Origin: Sabellastarte sp. h YS-2021
Taxonomy: Eukaryota > Annelida > Polychaeta > Sabellida > Sabellidae
Reading direction: 5' to 3'
DNA length: 64,000 nucleotides
NCBI GenBank assembly: GCA_964017235.1
Contig: OZ024935.1
Coordinates: 91,263,207 to 91,327,206 of the forward strand
Both the position numbers and the translations under genes were made by a program. This document shows positions 42,711 to 53,130 of the stretch, one piece after another (the first letter of the stretch is position 1; each line of letters starts with the position of its first letter). The notes under the pieces are model-generated. The model saw nothing but the letters and a program-made list of their open reading frames with translations. It was not told where the DNA came from and did not search any database.

Positions 42711-45700
42711 ATTTCTATTTTCATATTCTAAATTCTTAAATAAGTTATTTTTATTCATTTTTGGCAATATAAGTAAGAAAATTGGGGTTTCACCCCTTAC
42801 TGCTTTTCAATGCAGTTAGATTGAATTTAAACCTTCTTTCAGAAAGGTTGGGCATATTGTATTACACTAAAATTTCGTTGGGCTTGGCCCTAACTGTTGT
42901 AAAAGCTATCATAAAATTTTCGTACTTTTGCATTATATTTTAAGTGATTGATGGTTAAAGTGATTTAAATATCACAAAAGTTAATTTTGGTGGATTATCC
43001 CACGGTTTTCTATGGTTAACTTTAAGAGTACATTATAGTCTGGTCCACATGGGCCCATTGTTACATAAAAATGCATTAATGTTTTGCTTTACAAGAAATT
43101 TTACTCTTATAGAGTGTATAAAATAACATAAAAGTAACTAAATAAATGCTAAAAACCCAAATTTGGGTGATTTACTTGTGTTTGGGGAGATTGTATAAAG
43201 TGCGACCTTTGACCTTTAACAGAAGTACGACCTTTGGAATATCCTGACCTTGCATGGGATATTGCCTTGAGCTTGACCTTTTCACTTGTCCCTAGTTTAA
43301 TACTGGGGCTTGGTGCCTTGTGTAAATGTTCAAGGAGATAAAATGCTGATTGCGATGGCCATGACTGGACATGGGTTTGATGTTAGGTGAAGGTCACTTT
43401 GGTTGGAATGCATCTTGCCATGGTCTTTGGTTTGAATCTTGCCCGGCATGGTTAACACCCTTAAGTGATTTTGGGGGAGATTATAAAATTGCTTACGACT
43501 GGATTTCAGATTTAACCTTACGGTCTCACCTTTGACACTTCTTTGGCCTTTTGTGTTAATAACAGCTTAATGTGCTTGGTCTGTATTAGTGCCACTGGTA
43601 TAAGAATTCTTCTATTTACTTATATTCATGTTAACTTGTGGGGTGGGGGAGTGGTTGGATATTGGATATATTTTTATAGCACCCGATGCCCCTTATTATG
43701 GATAATTGATGCTCCCAATGCATGAACAAGTGCCGGTTTTCCACTAATATATCATTATATGCACCTTTAGAAAGGTATTTTACAGAGCTTCTGGCTTTTA
43801 TTGCACTGACAGGAGAGAAGCTAGGATTTTGATTTGATATGCCTTTTTACAGAAAGTTGTGGTTATGTGCAAGTTTTGTTATAGGAAAAGACTAGTGCTT
43901 CTGAGTAAGATGCTGGTGCTAAAGTGTCTAAGGTTTTGTAGAAGGTATTGTCATGATGCTACAATATGTTGGGTTTGGGTGTTTTTAGTTGTTCAGCGCA
44001 TGACAATACAATATTACAATGTTAAGATTCGTGATCAGCGGTGCCTTTACAATCCAACACGGGTGGTCACAATTGTGTCCGGGTCATAATTGTGTCTGAT
44101 TTTCATTGGAGTTTAAAATGTTGCTTATTGAATTTTTAAAATGTTGGAACCAAAAATTGGAATATTTGTTCAAATTATTCCCTTTGAGAGTAATTTTATT
44201 TCATGTAAAATTTAAAAATTTAACCACACACAAAATTAAGTATATTCAGGTTTAGTTAAAAAATTGCAGGGCACAATGGTGACCACCCGTGTAACTTATA
44301 ATATGTAACATGTCATAAGTCAATTAGAATTTTAGCATGTAACAAATTATAAGTGTATATTAATGTTATTATTTCGTGTAATTTTTGTATCTTTGTATTT
44401 TAATGTAATAAAATTAAGTAATGTCCCAGTCAAGTATCATAACTGTGATAAATATTACTATATTACTGCATGCTTCCTGTAATTATGCATGCGGAGGGTA
44501 CTGTTAATATACCACAAATTACTGTATGGTATGCAAGAAGTGTACCGTATATAGTTTTAGCATAGGAAACATTTACACGATATTAGAGAGTTTGCGAACA
44601 ATGTTTTTGAAGTCATTTCACAACGTTGAAAATACCAGCCGTTACGTATTTCGCGTAAGTGTATTTACACATGTATGTGGCTTACGACACCCGACAGCTG
44701 ATTTGCGACAGCGAATTTCTTTCTGACCTTCTCAATATTTTGTAAACATACATATAAATTCACTTGCGATCCAATTTTTTTGGTACCAGACTGAAAAAAT
44801 TGCTGTCGAAAATCGGACATCTGATGTCACAAATCAGACTCGGACACATGTGAACAGCAAAACATAAATGAGAAGGTTTTGAAAATTTGCCGTACAGTTA
44901 ATGACAGTAAAAAACTGTCACCCAGGCCTGCTGGCATTGAGAAATTCTTTTGCTGAGTAAAATCATTTTATTGGTAAAATAATGGTCATAAAGTCTGACT
45001 ATTCCAAAACTTATATACCCAACATTGGTCTTTTCAAATACTTCATGTGCTACAGGACTTTTTTTCAAAGTTCTTGTGGTGCACATCAAAAATCAAGAAA
45101 AATACTGTCATAACTGGAGCAGAATCTTCCATAAGGGAGACTAAGGTTTGTGTCATGTGTCATGCTCAAATATCTAGCATGGATTAAGCCATTTTTGATG
45201 TGGTGATTGGCCAAACATTTTGAAATAATTGACTGATATGTACAAAAATCAATTTTCTGAAATGATGATTGGTCTCTTTAGTGTGCGATCAAAGGAATGG
45301 ATAAGTCATTTTGGGAAGAGATTCTCAAGTTCTAAAATGGGTACTAGCTCAGTTTTGAAAATGAAAAAAACCCTGTATGAAAATTGAAACTACCCTGTAT
45401 GGAATATTTTTACTTGGTGCATCCAAAACTGATTTTTAAAGAAAGAAAAAAATGTATTACAAAGGTATTCATAATGAAAAACTTATTTTTTGATTCTGAA
45501 ATTTCCTTGGGTACTTCGTTTTTGTGAAACATTTGACATGAAAATACATTTTGTGTATTTTTACTTAATACTTAACCTCTGTCTTCCAAGGCAAAGTTGA
45601 ATCAATTACAAACTTAAGATAGAAATTGGATGACTGAAACATTGGTTTTAGACTTCAATTTTAAATACTCCAGACAATATTAACGACCAATAAAGTTTTG

Positions 45701-45917
45701 AAGATCTGCAAAATGCAGCATGATGATAAATGTAGATTATGTGGTTCAGTATTTGAAAATATAGAGCATATTTTTGGGGAATTATAGCTAAAAATATATC
45801 AAAGGTTTGGAGGAAGGTTTAAGGATAAAGTACTTGGCAAGCTGTACCTGAATAGTGTTCTTTATGCAAAGTCTATTATTTAATGAGTGTTGGACAGAAA
45901 TGTAAGAAGATTTGATA
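42711..45917. other. Non-coding stretch
   Basis: No gene or repeat recognised over 3.2 kb. The plus strand around 43200-43330 repeats the phrase GACCTTTGACC-like a few times. Confidence 0.35.
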
Positions 45918-46519
45918 ATATGCCCCTGTTCCACCAAAGGATTAAGCCCTGATCCTGTCGGCGACCCTTAATCGTGGACAGTCGGGTGAAAAAAAAAGCA
46001 AAAATGGGCGGGAATATTGAATCAATTTTGAAGTCTGGGATTGAGTACAGATCGGCCTCAGGAAGCCTCAGGATGCCCAAGCAGCACCAGACAGTCCCCG
46101 ACTGGTCTGGGACTAAGAACCGACTAAGGCGCATTTCTGGTCGGTTTCAACCACGATCCTGTTGTAGACATACTGACTGGGTCCCAGGATGCCTCAGGCC
46201 TCCTGGGACTAAGCCCCGACTAACACCCAATTAAGTACCGGCTTCCCCAGGCGTCCTCAGGCCTCCTCAGTCTTCCCCACACCAGGATCGCCAATTCTTG
46301 TTTTGCAAAGAAGCTGGATTTTCTAGGTATATATATATAAAATCTGCAATCTAATTGTCATTGCTTTTCTAGGAACACAGCAGGATACCACCTTTTAATG
46401 GAAGACAGATTCAACAACAACTTAGGGTTCTTTAGGTTTTTATTCAGTTACAAATAATCATGTATTTCCTATTTCTACGTCGACCACAGCAACCACCACC
46501 AACAGGTACCAGCACCACC

Positions 46520-47612
46520 ACCAGCACCCATCCAGAGACCTAGAAGAAGGCACAACATGTGGGTTAGGCCATGGATACTACAGAGAGAGGGGAGGGGGGG
46601 GCTACCACAACATTATGGCTGATCTGTATGCCACAGATATTCCAGGATTCACCAACTACATGAGGATGACCCCAGAATTTTTTGAAATGCTAAAGACCAG
46701 ACTGGAACCACGTATAGCCAGGCAGGCCACCAACTACAGAGCTCCAATCAGTGTTGGGGAGAAGTTAGCCCTCACCATCAGATATCTGGCCACTGGAGAG
46801 TCATACCAGAAGTATGCACCAGTTCACCAGAGAGTACCTCAGATGTCCTACTACTCCAGATGAGTGGAAAGAACTGGAGAGGGAATTCAGGATCAGGTGG
46901 AATGTTCCACATGCCCTGGGAGCCCTTGATGGAAAGCATGTGGCCCTGAAGAAACCCAAGAACACTGGAGCCATGTAGAACAACTACAAGGGGTTCTTTT
47001 CCATAGTAATGTTGGCCTTGGTAAATGGACAGTACAAGTTTAGATGGGTGGATGTGGGTACAGTTGGATCTTGCTCAGATGCCCAGATATTTAATGCCTC
47101 TCAGCTAAAGAGGAGGATTGAGGATGGCAGGATAGGCTTCCCTGACCCAGCTCCTATAACCCAGAGTGGTCGAGATGCCCCTACTTCATTCTGGCAGATG
47201 ATGCCTTTGCCCTGAAGACCTGGCTCATGAAACCCTACGGCAGAAGGATGTTAACCAGAGAGGAAGGATTGCCAACTTTAGAATATCAAGGGGCAGGAGA
47301 GTTGTTGAGAACGCTTTTGGCATACTGGTCTCAAGATTCAGACTGATGAGGACCACTATTGAACTACCCCCAGCAACAGTCAGAGAAGTGGTCTTGACCT
47401 GTGTGGTCCTGCACAACATACTGGGAAGCCAGTATCAAGGTCAACATGGTGGTCAACAGCCTGGGGAGGATGATGATGATGTGCCTGGTGATTGTGGATT
47501 GATTGGTGGTGCTGCTGGTGGTGGCCCAGACAGAAACCCTGCTAGAGAAGCCAAAAGACAGAGGGATTACCTCAAGGACTACTTCAATAATGAGGGAGCA
47601 GTGGCCTGGTAA
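46520..47612 (+). pseudogene. Harbinger DDE transposase, broken
   Basis: Pieces in order: RPWILQREG, then after a shift in a G run MADLYATDIPGFTNYMRMTP, EFFEMLKTRLEPRI, GEKLALTIRYLATGESYQK; a jump of frame with a short deletion; EYLRCPTTPDEWKELEREF, RWNVPHALGALDGKHVALKK (first Asp, codon 46928), YKGFFSIVMLALVNGQYKF, a shift near 47190, [15 protein letters not shown] (second Asp), [12 protein letters not shown] (Glu, codon 47307) and a C-terminal helix. The DDE triad is present. The gene has a TAG at 46976-46978 and at least three frame changes, so it is inactive. A related, older copy is at 57.1-58.3 kb. Confidence 0.88.
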
Positions 47613-47721
47613 GATGGCAGAATATAAGTCCTGCTTTTCGGGACTAATAACCAGTCCTTTTCAGGACTAACAAACAGTCCTTTTCAGGACTACCAAATAT
47701 TCCAAAAACAATTAATAAGCT

Positions 47722-48170
47722 ATGCTTGTTCCAAATATCACAACTGTTTCCCAAAATAAGTCACCAACCCAACAAACAGTCAAACCCAATGCCCAACAGA
47801 AATCACGCACACAAGAAAAAACAAACACAATGGCCGAGAGAAGTCACGCACACAACAAACAGACAAACCCAATGCCCAACAGAAATCAAGCACACCAGAA
47901 AACAGACAAACCCAATGCCCGACAGAAGTCACGCACACAACAAACAGACAAACCCAATGCCCAACAGAAGTCACACACACAACAAACAGACAAACCCAAT
48001 GCCCGACAGAAGTCACACACACAACAAACAGACAAACACAATGTCCAACATAAGCCACCCAACTGACAAACAGACAAACACAATGTCCAACATAAGCCAC
48101 CCAACTGACAAACAGAAAAACACAATGTCCAACACAAGCCACCCAACTGACAAACAGACAAACCCAGTGC
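47722..48170. repeat. 42-bp minisatellite inside the Harbinger element
   Basis: About ten units of 42 bp containing ACAGACAAACCCAATGCCCA and ACAGAAGTCACACACACAAC. In the last units the sequence shifts to CACAATGTCCAACATAAGCC, then ACCCAACTGACAAACAGA. Because 42 is a multiple of three, frames stay open on both strands (115-165 codons). These are not regarded as genes. Confidence 0.88.
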
Positions 48171-48840
48171 TAAACATTGTTCTGAAAAACAAGACACAAA
48201 ACCAAACATTAATTGTTTAATAGAATAAATATTGCAGATAATGTGAAAGCTACATCCTAATTTTTTTACATCATTTTTTTGGAAATATATTTGAAACAGA
48301 AATGTTTTCCCAGAAATCTTATAATTAAATTCTTCTACTCCACTTGACAAATTTATATGGGATTTAACCACCAAAATGGTTTCAATAATGGGGGGTTATG
48401 CTTGCAAAATAGTTTGTCAGTTTTTGGGTTTGTGTTCTGTTTGTTAGTTGGGGGTTAATTTTGGTATCGGTTTTTTGTGTTTTTGGGCTGGTATGTGATA
48501 ATGCCTTTTAAATCTAGTGAAGGTGTAAGTGTTGGACTTTTCTATTAAAGATTTTTAACTATCCCATGGATTTTAAGCTAAAAATGGACTGATTATTGGC
48601 CATATTAAGAGTTTTTTTATTTTTTCTTTATGTGGCCTTTTTTGTTATGTGTATTACCATGGGTTATTTGTTTTATGTTTGGGGTGGTGTGGGTGTTGGA
48701 CTTTTATTATTTTTTGTGATAATTATTTGTACTGAACTTTTTTTGTTTTGGGAGGGGAATGTGAATAGCATGTAGCTTAATAAATTGTTTTTGGAAGATT
48801 TGGAAAGGGCCTGGCAGGTCAAAGACCCGCCCTGATTGGA
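48171..48840. other. Non-coding stretch between the two convergent Harbinger genes
   Basis: T-rich with no coding signal. It lies between the minisatellite and the tail of the MADF gene. Confidence 0.4.
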
Positions 48841-48843
48841 TAG

Positions 48844-50060
48844 CTACTGAGGAGGATGTTGCTGTTGAGGCGGTGCTGAAGTGGTGATAGTAAAGAGCTG
48901 CTGCTGTGGCTGCTGCTGCTGGGGCTGCTCGACGGTCTGTGTTGATGTTAGATCTGTTAGCTGGCTTAATATTCCACTTAGGTTGTGTCTGCCCCCTTCG
49001 TCCTGTACAGTTAGGACTGATGTAGGGTTACCGAAGCCAATGGGGCTTGGTGTATAGTACACAAACCTGCTGCTTGAGTGGAACTAGATGCCTGTTGAGT
49101 GGTTGTTGGCAGTAGGCCAACCCTCTGGGCCTCCGTGGTAATAGTGACTGATCTTCTGGGCAGTGACTGACGTCTACGGTTGCTCTTAATACTTTCAATG
49201 TCTCTAAATATCCTGCCCTTTAGGTCTTCAAATTCTTCTTGAGTCATCTTTTCGGCCTCTGAGGCCATGTAGTCGAAGAAGGGCTGCCTGTCTGACTTCT
49301 GCTGCAGAAAACCTGAGACCAATGTCCTCATCTGGTCAAAGTGCTCGAGAATCTTGGAGTCTGTTGAAATGGGTGTAGATGAAAGGATGGACTGACTCCT
49401 CTCCCTCAGGACACTGGACTCGATCCCCGTCATGGCCTTACATGGGAAAGCTGGTAGTTGCTTGCAGTTGGTCGGCAGTTTACAGTACAAAACCCTAACA
49501 AACTCTATGTACTGGTTTCCTCTGCCCTTCCAACTACCCGTCGTGATATGACCTGTACAGTGTTGAAAGCGATGTAAAACCCCAAATAAATAAATAAAAT
49601 CAAGGTGTTCTGTATCAGTAGTAGATCCATGAGATTCATCCTGCCTGCTGGTGTTTGGACTGGCCTCGAACCCTGAACTTCTGTTGGCCCCCTTTCGTCT
49701 GATGTGGGTTTTAAGGAAACCCATCTGTTCATAGACCCAGGACTGTCTCTTGGTCATCTCCCTCAGGGCTTGGCCAGATTGGAGCTTGGACAGCTTGCCA
49801 TAACGCGTTCGCTGGGACTCGAACCAACATCTCACATCAAAGGGCTGGAGCTTGAGTTCTACAGATATTTCTGCCCAGAGAGCCTCTCTTCTGTCCCTGT
49901 TGTGGAAACGTGGCTGTTCCTTGTCATACAGTTCTGGGTGCTGCTTTACAAATTCCACAATGGAAACTTCCTGACTGTCAGTAAAAGTTGCACACACCAT
50001 GGCTCTCTTGGCTGATGAATGGCACTCTGTATCTTCTTCACACCTCTCTTCTTCTTCCAT
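48844..50060 (-). pseudogene. MADF/Myb-like partner protein of Harbinger, with SINE inside the frame
   Basis: From ATG 50060 the frame is open for 349 aa to 49011. Residues about 20-125 form a MADF domain: IVEFVKQHPELYDKEQPRF, RREALWAEISVELKL, VRCWFESQRTRYGKLSK and SWVYEQMGFLKTHIRRK. The middle (about 155-225) is translated from a family A SINE in antisense and happens to stay open. The C-terminal part has MRTLVSGFLQQKSDRQPFFD, YMASEAEKMTQEEFEDL and basic RRRQSLPRRS. Near 49060 a +1 shift would continue into a Gln-rich tail ending at 48844 (QQQQPQQQLF), which looks like the original C-terminus. In Harbinger the partner helps nuclear import and DNA binding of the transposase (family knowledge). 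It is probably non-functional here. Confidence 0.8.
49430..49602 (+). mobile_element. SINE family A, 5'-truncated, inside the MADF gene
   Basis: Sense is plus, starting near the B-box (ACTCGATCCCCGTCATGGCC), with the family body and ending TTGAAAGCGATGTAAAACCC, then CAAATAAATAAATAAAA. The A-box part is missing. It is antisense to the host MADF gene. No convincing target duplication. Confidence 0.85.
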
Positions 50061-50990
50061 AGCTCCCTCAATAGCCTCTGTACGTTCCTCAATCTCCTCC
50101 TTCCCTTCCTCTGTAACTTCAGTCCCTTCCTCTACTTCACTTCCCTCTCACACTGCTGTTCTATCACTCTTCCCTCCTTTCTCTTTCCTCATAATCCAGT
50201 CGACAAAATAATAAGCAAATAGTAAAATGTGTCTCCTAACTGTGAAATTTGCCTTAAGCTCAAGTATAATATGTTTAAAAAAACTGAAAACCCCTACAAA
50301 TCAGTGACACACGATTCTCAGTAGCCAAACAGTCAGTAACAACGAGAATGTGTGCGCGGTCACTTATATAGTCCCAGACCTCGTCATTGCCTCGTTTTAA
50401 TTTCCGACGCGTGGAAAAGAGTCGGTTCTTAATCGGTTGTTAGTCCCAGTCCTCCTGGGGTGTCCTCAGACTGTCGCAGACTAAAATTGCGTGGTCCCAG
50501 GTGTCCTGGGGAGGCCGGTTTGGATCGGTTAGGGTCGGCTGCTCTTAGTCGGGGCTTAGTCCCAGACCTTGATTTTTGGGTCCCAGGACACCGCAGACGG
50601 TCTGAGGCTTCCGGGGACTGATGGAACCGATTCACTTTCACACGCATGAAATTCATACGCATCTTAATGAGTCGGGGACTAACAACCGGCTTCCTGGGAC
50701 TAAGCTAGGGAGGGCTGGGACTAAGGGTCGCAGGTGGCCTAGGACAACACACGACTGTGTAAATTTGGGTCTGAGGAGGCCTGAAGAAGCCTGGGACTGG
50801 ACATTTTGCTTATGGCAGGAAATATGAATCGGTTTGAGTCGTGAGAAATATCAAACATGTTTGATTTTTCACACGGCCTCAACCGTCCACAACCGACCCT
50901 TACAGAACGTCTGGGACTAAGCAAATATTTCAAACCGACCCCCAAAAACCCTTAATCGGGAGCCTTAGTCGTGTGGTGGAACACCCACAA

Positions 50991-52625
50991 TAAGTAGTAC
51001 ATGTACTTTCCATTTTTAATTTAGTAAAAAATATTTTATGTAAATAAATTTCTGTCAAAAAACTTAATGTATCTGAGGCTATGCAAATGATTAAAGAGAT
51101 TACTGAATTTGAAAACAATATCGGGATTAAAAATAAGATTTTGACCCAATGTGGTAATGAACAGGACCAGCAGCTTGTCATTGTCATAATCTAAGAGGAC
51201 TGCTACTCTCTTGGTCAGTTTATTACAATAATCAGAACTACAATTACAGCTGCAGAATATTGAACATTGTATGTGCTGGCACACAACCATACCTCCCTTT
51301 GGGGCATGGATGACTGGTTAAACATCCACACAGTTGTTGAGTTGAAGAATATTCTCACAAACAGCAGACACACCCTGATGGTAATGTAACTGGAAATAAT
51401 GCTGTGCTATTTTCATTATATAACATAACCTATAACATGCAGCAAGGAAAGCAATTGGCTCCATAATCAGATCTACTTCAGATGCTCCAAAAGTACCTAG
51501 TACAGTGAGCTTTTTACTACCCTTCCAATTAAAAATATATGTGCTAAGGCATGTCCAACAGGGAGATATCTGGCAATCCTTTCATGCTCTATTATGGTTT
51601 GGCAAATGTCTACAAATCCTCAGCAACAACTTGGGCTTTCCATGTTGTTTTTTACAGTCTTTTGTTTTTAGATACAGAAATAAATAAGTAAGATGACGAC
51701 ATCTGTGGCATCATAGATGTCTTTGATGTGTGAGTCATCACCTGCACTTGAGGCAGTTGGTGCTGAATGATAAATGATTACATCTTCCTTATGATGACTT
51801 TCAAGATCCTGTCTCTGGAGAGTGGAATTGTTACATACTTGTACTAGTGTGTGATCTTTTCTAATGATCACAAGTTTATCCTGTTGCACTTTGTTGTAAG
51901 TGACAAGATAAGTGTTGTAAATGTAAGATAAGAAAAATTAATTATTTAAGTACAATTCTCACATTACAAGTATAAGAACTCCAGGGAAAACTGCCCCTGA
52001 AACAGATGGGTGTCATATCTGTGTTGGAGAGTGAATATGAACTGACTAAGATAAAATTTATATTTAGTTTAGTGGAATGGATCTGTCAACTGGATTAATA
52101 ACCAATTTTGAAAATAAAATGGAATACATAATAATACTGCATGTGACAAATAAGGCAAAGTTATGTTGTCAAAAAATTCTTATATCGAAATTTAGTGGGC
52201 GAATGTAAAAATTCTGATGTTTCTGTTCTATTTAAACCATATTACACATCATAAATAGATCCTTTGACCTCAAAAGCCTAGACTTAGACACCAAGATTGT
52301 GTCTCTAAGTACAATATAAGTGAAGATATGCACAAAAATAAAATTTTCAATTGTTTATGGTGGCCATTTTGTATTTTGCTTTTAAACAAATTCCTCAAGG
52401 GTGCCAAGCTGGTACCCTGCTGATTTTTCATTAGCACACCTCAGAGATACTGAATCAACAAAAAATTTCATAATAGCAACAAAACATACTTTCTCACAAA
52501 TCCGCTGAACTAAAATTTCAGAAACACTCATTGGTGCACTGTACAAGTGCTTTCCAGTTATTCTGTTTTAGCATTATGACTTTGAATACATTAAATCACA
52601 CGAGCTATAATACTTACACATTAAG
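50991..52625. other. Non-coding stretch
   Basis: No gene recognised. At about 52525-52605 lies the second copy of the dispersed repeat seen at 27.8 kb (TTGGTGCACTGTACAAGTGC). Confidence 0.45.
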
Positions 52626-53130
52626 TCTTTTTCCTGACTCAGGCCCTCTTCTACCGTGCTGGTAATGGGTGACAAAAAGGCCAACAGGAGCTCAGGCCAA
52701 GAGGCCCTTTAGCTATGCTCCCTTAAGTCCATACCTCAAAGATATCTTTGATAAATTTTACCAGCAACAGGGAGGTAGATATGTCTGACCTCCCTTCACG
52801 TTATACTTTGGCACGTTCTTCTTTTTCCTGACTCAGGCCCTCTTCTACCGTGCTGGTAATGGGTGACAAAAAGGCCAACAGGAGCTCAGGACAAGAGGCC
52901 CTTTAGCTATGCTCCCTTAAGTCCATACCTCAAAGATATCTTTGATAAATTTTACCAGCAACAGGGAGGTAGATATGTCTGACCTCCCTTCATGTTATAC
53001 TTTGGCACGTTCTTCTTTTTCCTGACTCAGGCCCTCTTCTTACGTGCTGGTAATGGGTGACAAAAAGGCCAACAGGAGCTCAGGCCAAAAAGCCCTTTAG
53101 CTATGCTCCCTTAAGTCCATACCTCAAAGA
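52626..53130 (+). repeat. 194-bp tandem repeat, two and a half units, holding a gag start
   Basis: Units begin at 52626, 52820 and 53014 (TCTTTTTCCTGACTCAGGCC), spacing exactly 194 bp. Each carries GTGACAAAAAGGCCAACAGG, read as TKRPTGAQAK-PFSYAPLSPY and LKDIFDKF. The first two units run into QQQGGRYV and a stop. The third continues as the ORF at 53057-53350. Copies differ at only a few bases, so the amplification is fairly recent relative to the decay of the element. Confidence 0.9.

Larger units (their letters stand above)
45918..50990. mobile_element. PIF/Harbinger DNA transposon with transposase and MADF genes
   Basis: The left end reads CCTGTTCCACCAAAGGATTAAG and the right end, reverse-complemented, GGTGTTCCACCACACGACTAAG, giving imperfect terminal inverted repeats. 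Inside both ends (45918-46290 and 50400-50990) lie GC-rich arrays with many GGGACTAAG or CTTAGTCCC units. The transposase reads plus (46.5-47.6 kb) and the MADF partner reads minus (50.06-48.84 kb), the usual two-gene plan of Harbinger elements. The exact ends and a 3-bp target duplication could not be fixed. Both genes are damaged. Confidence 0.75.

Noticed and set aside
46615-46863. Short stand-alone gene
   Set aside because: It is only the N-terminal part of the broken Harbinger transposase; the rest continues in other frames.
47722-48170. CRISPR-like array
   Set aside because: Units are contiguous with no unique spacers, in a eukaryotic transposon context.
47722-48374. Overlapping long frames on both strands
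   Set aside because: Produced by the 42-bp repeat, whose period is a multiple of three. Composition is repetitive and there is no independent coding signal.
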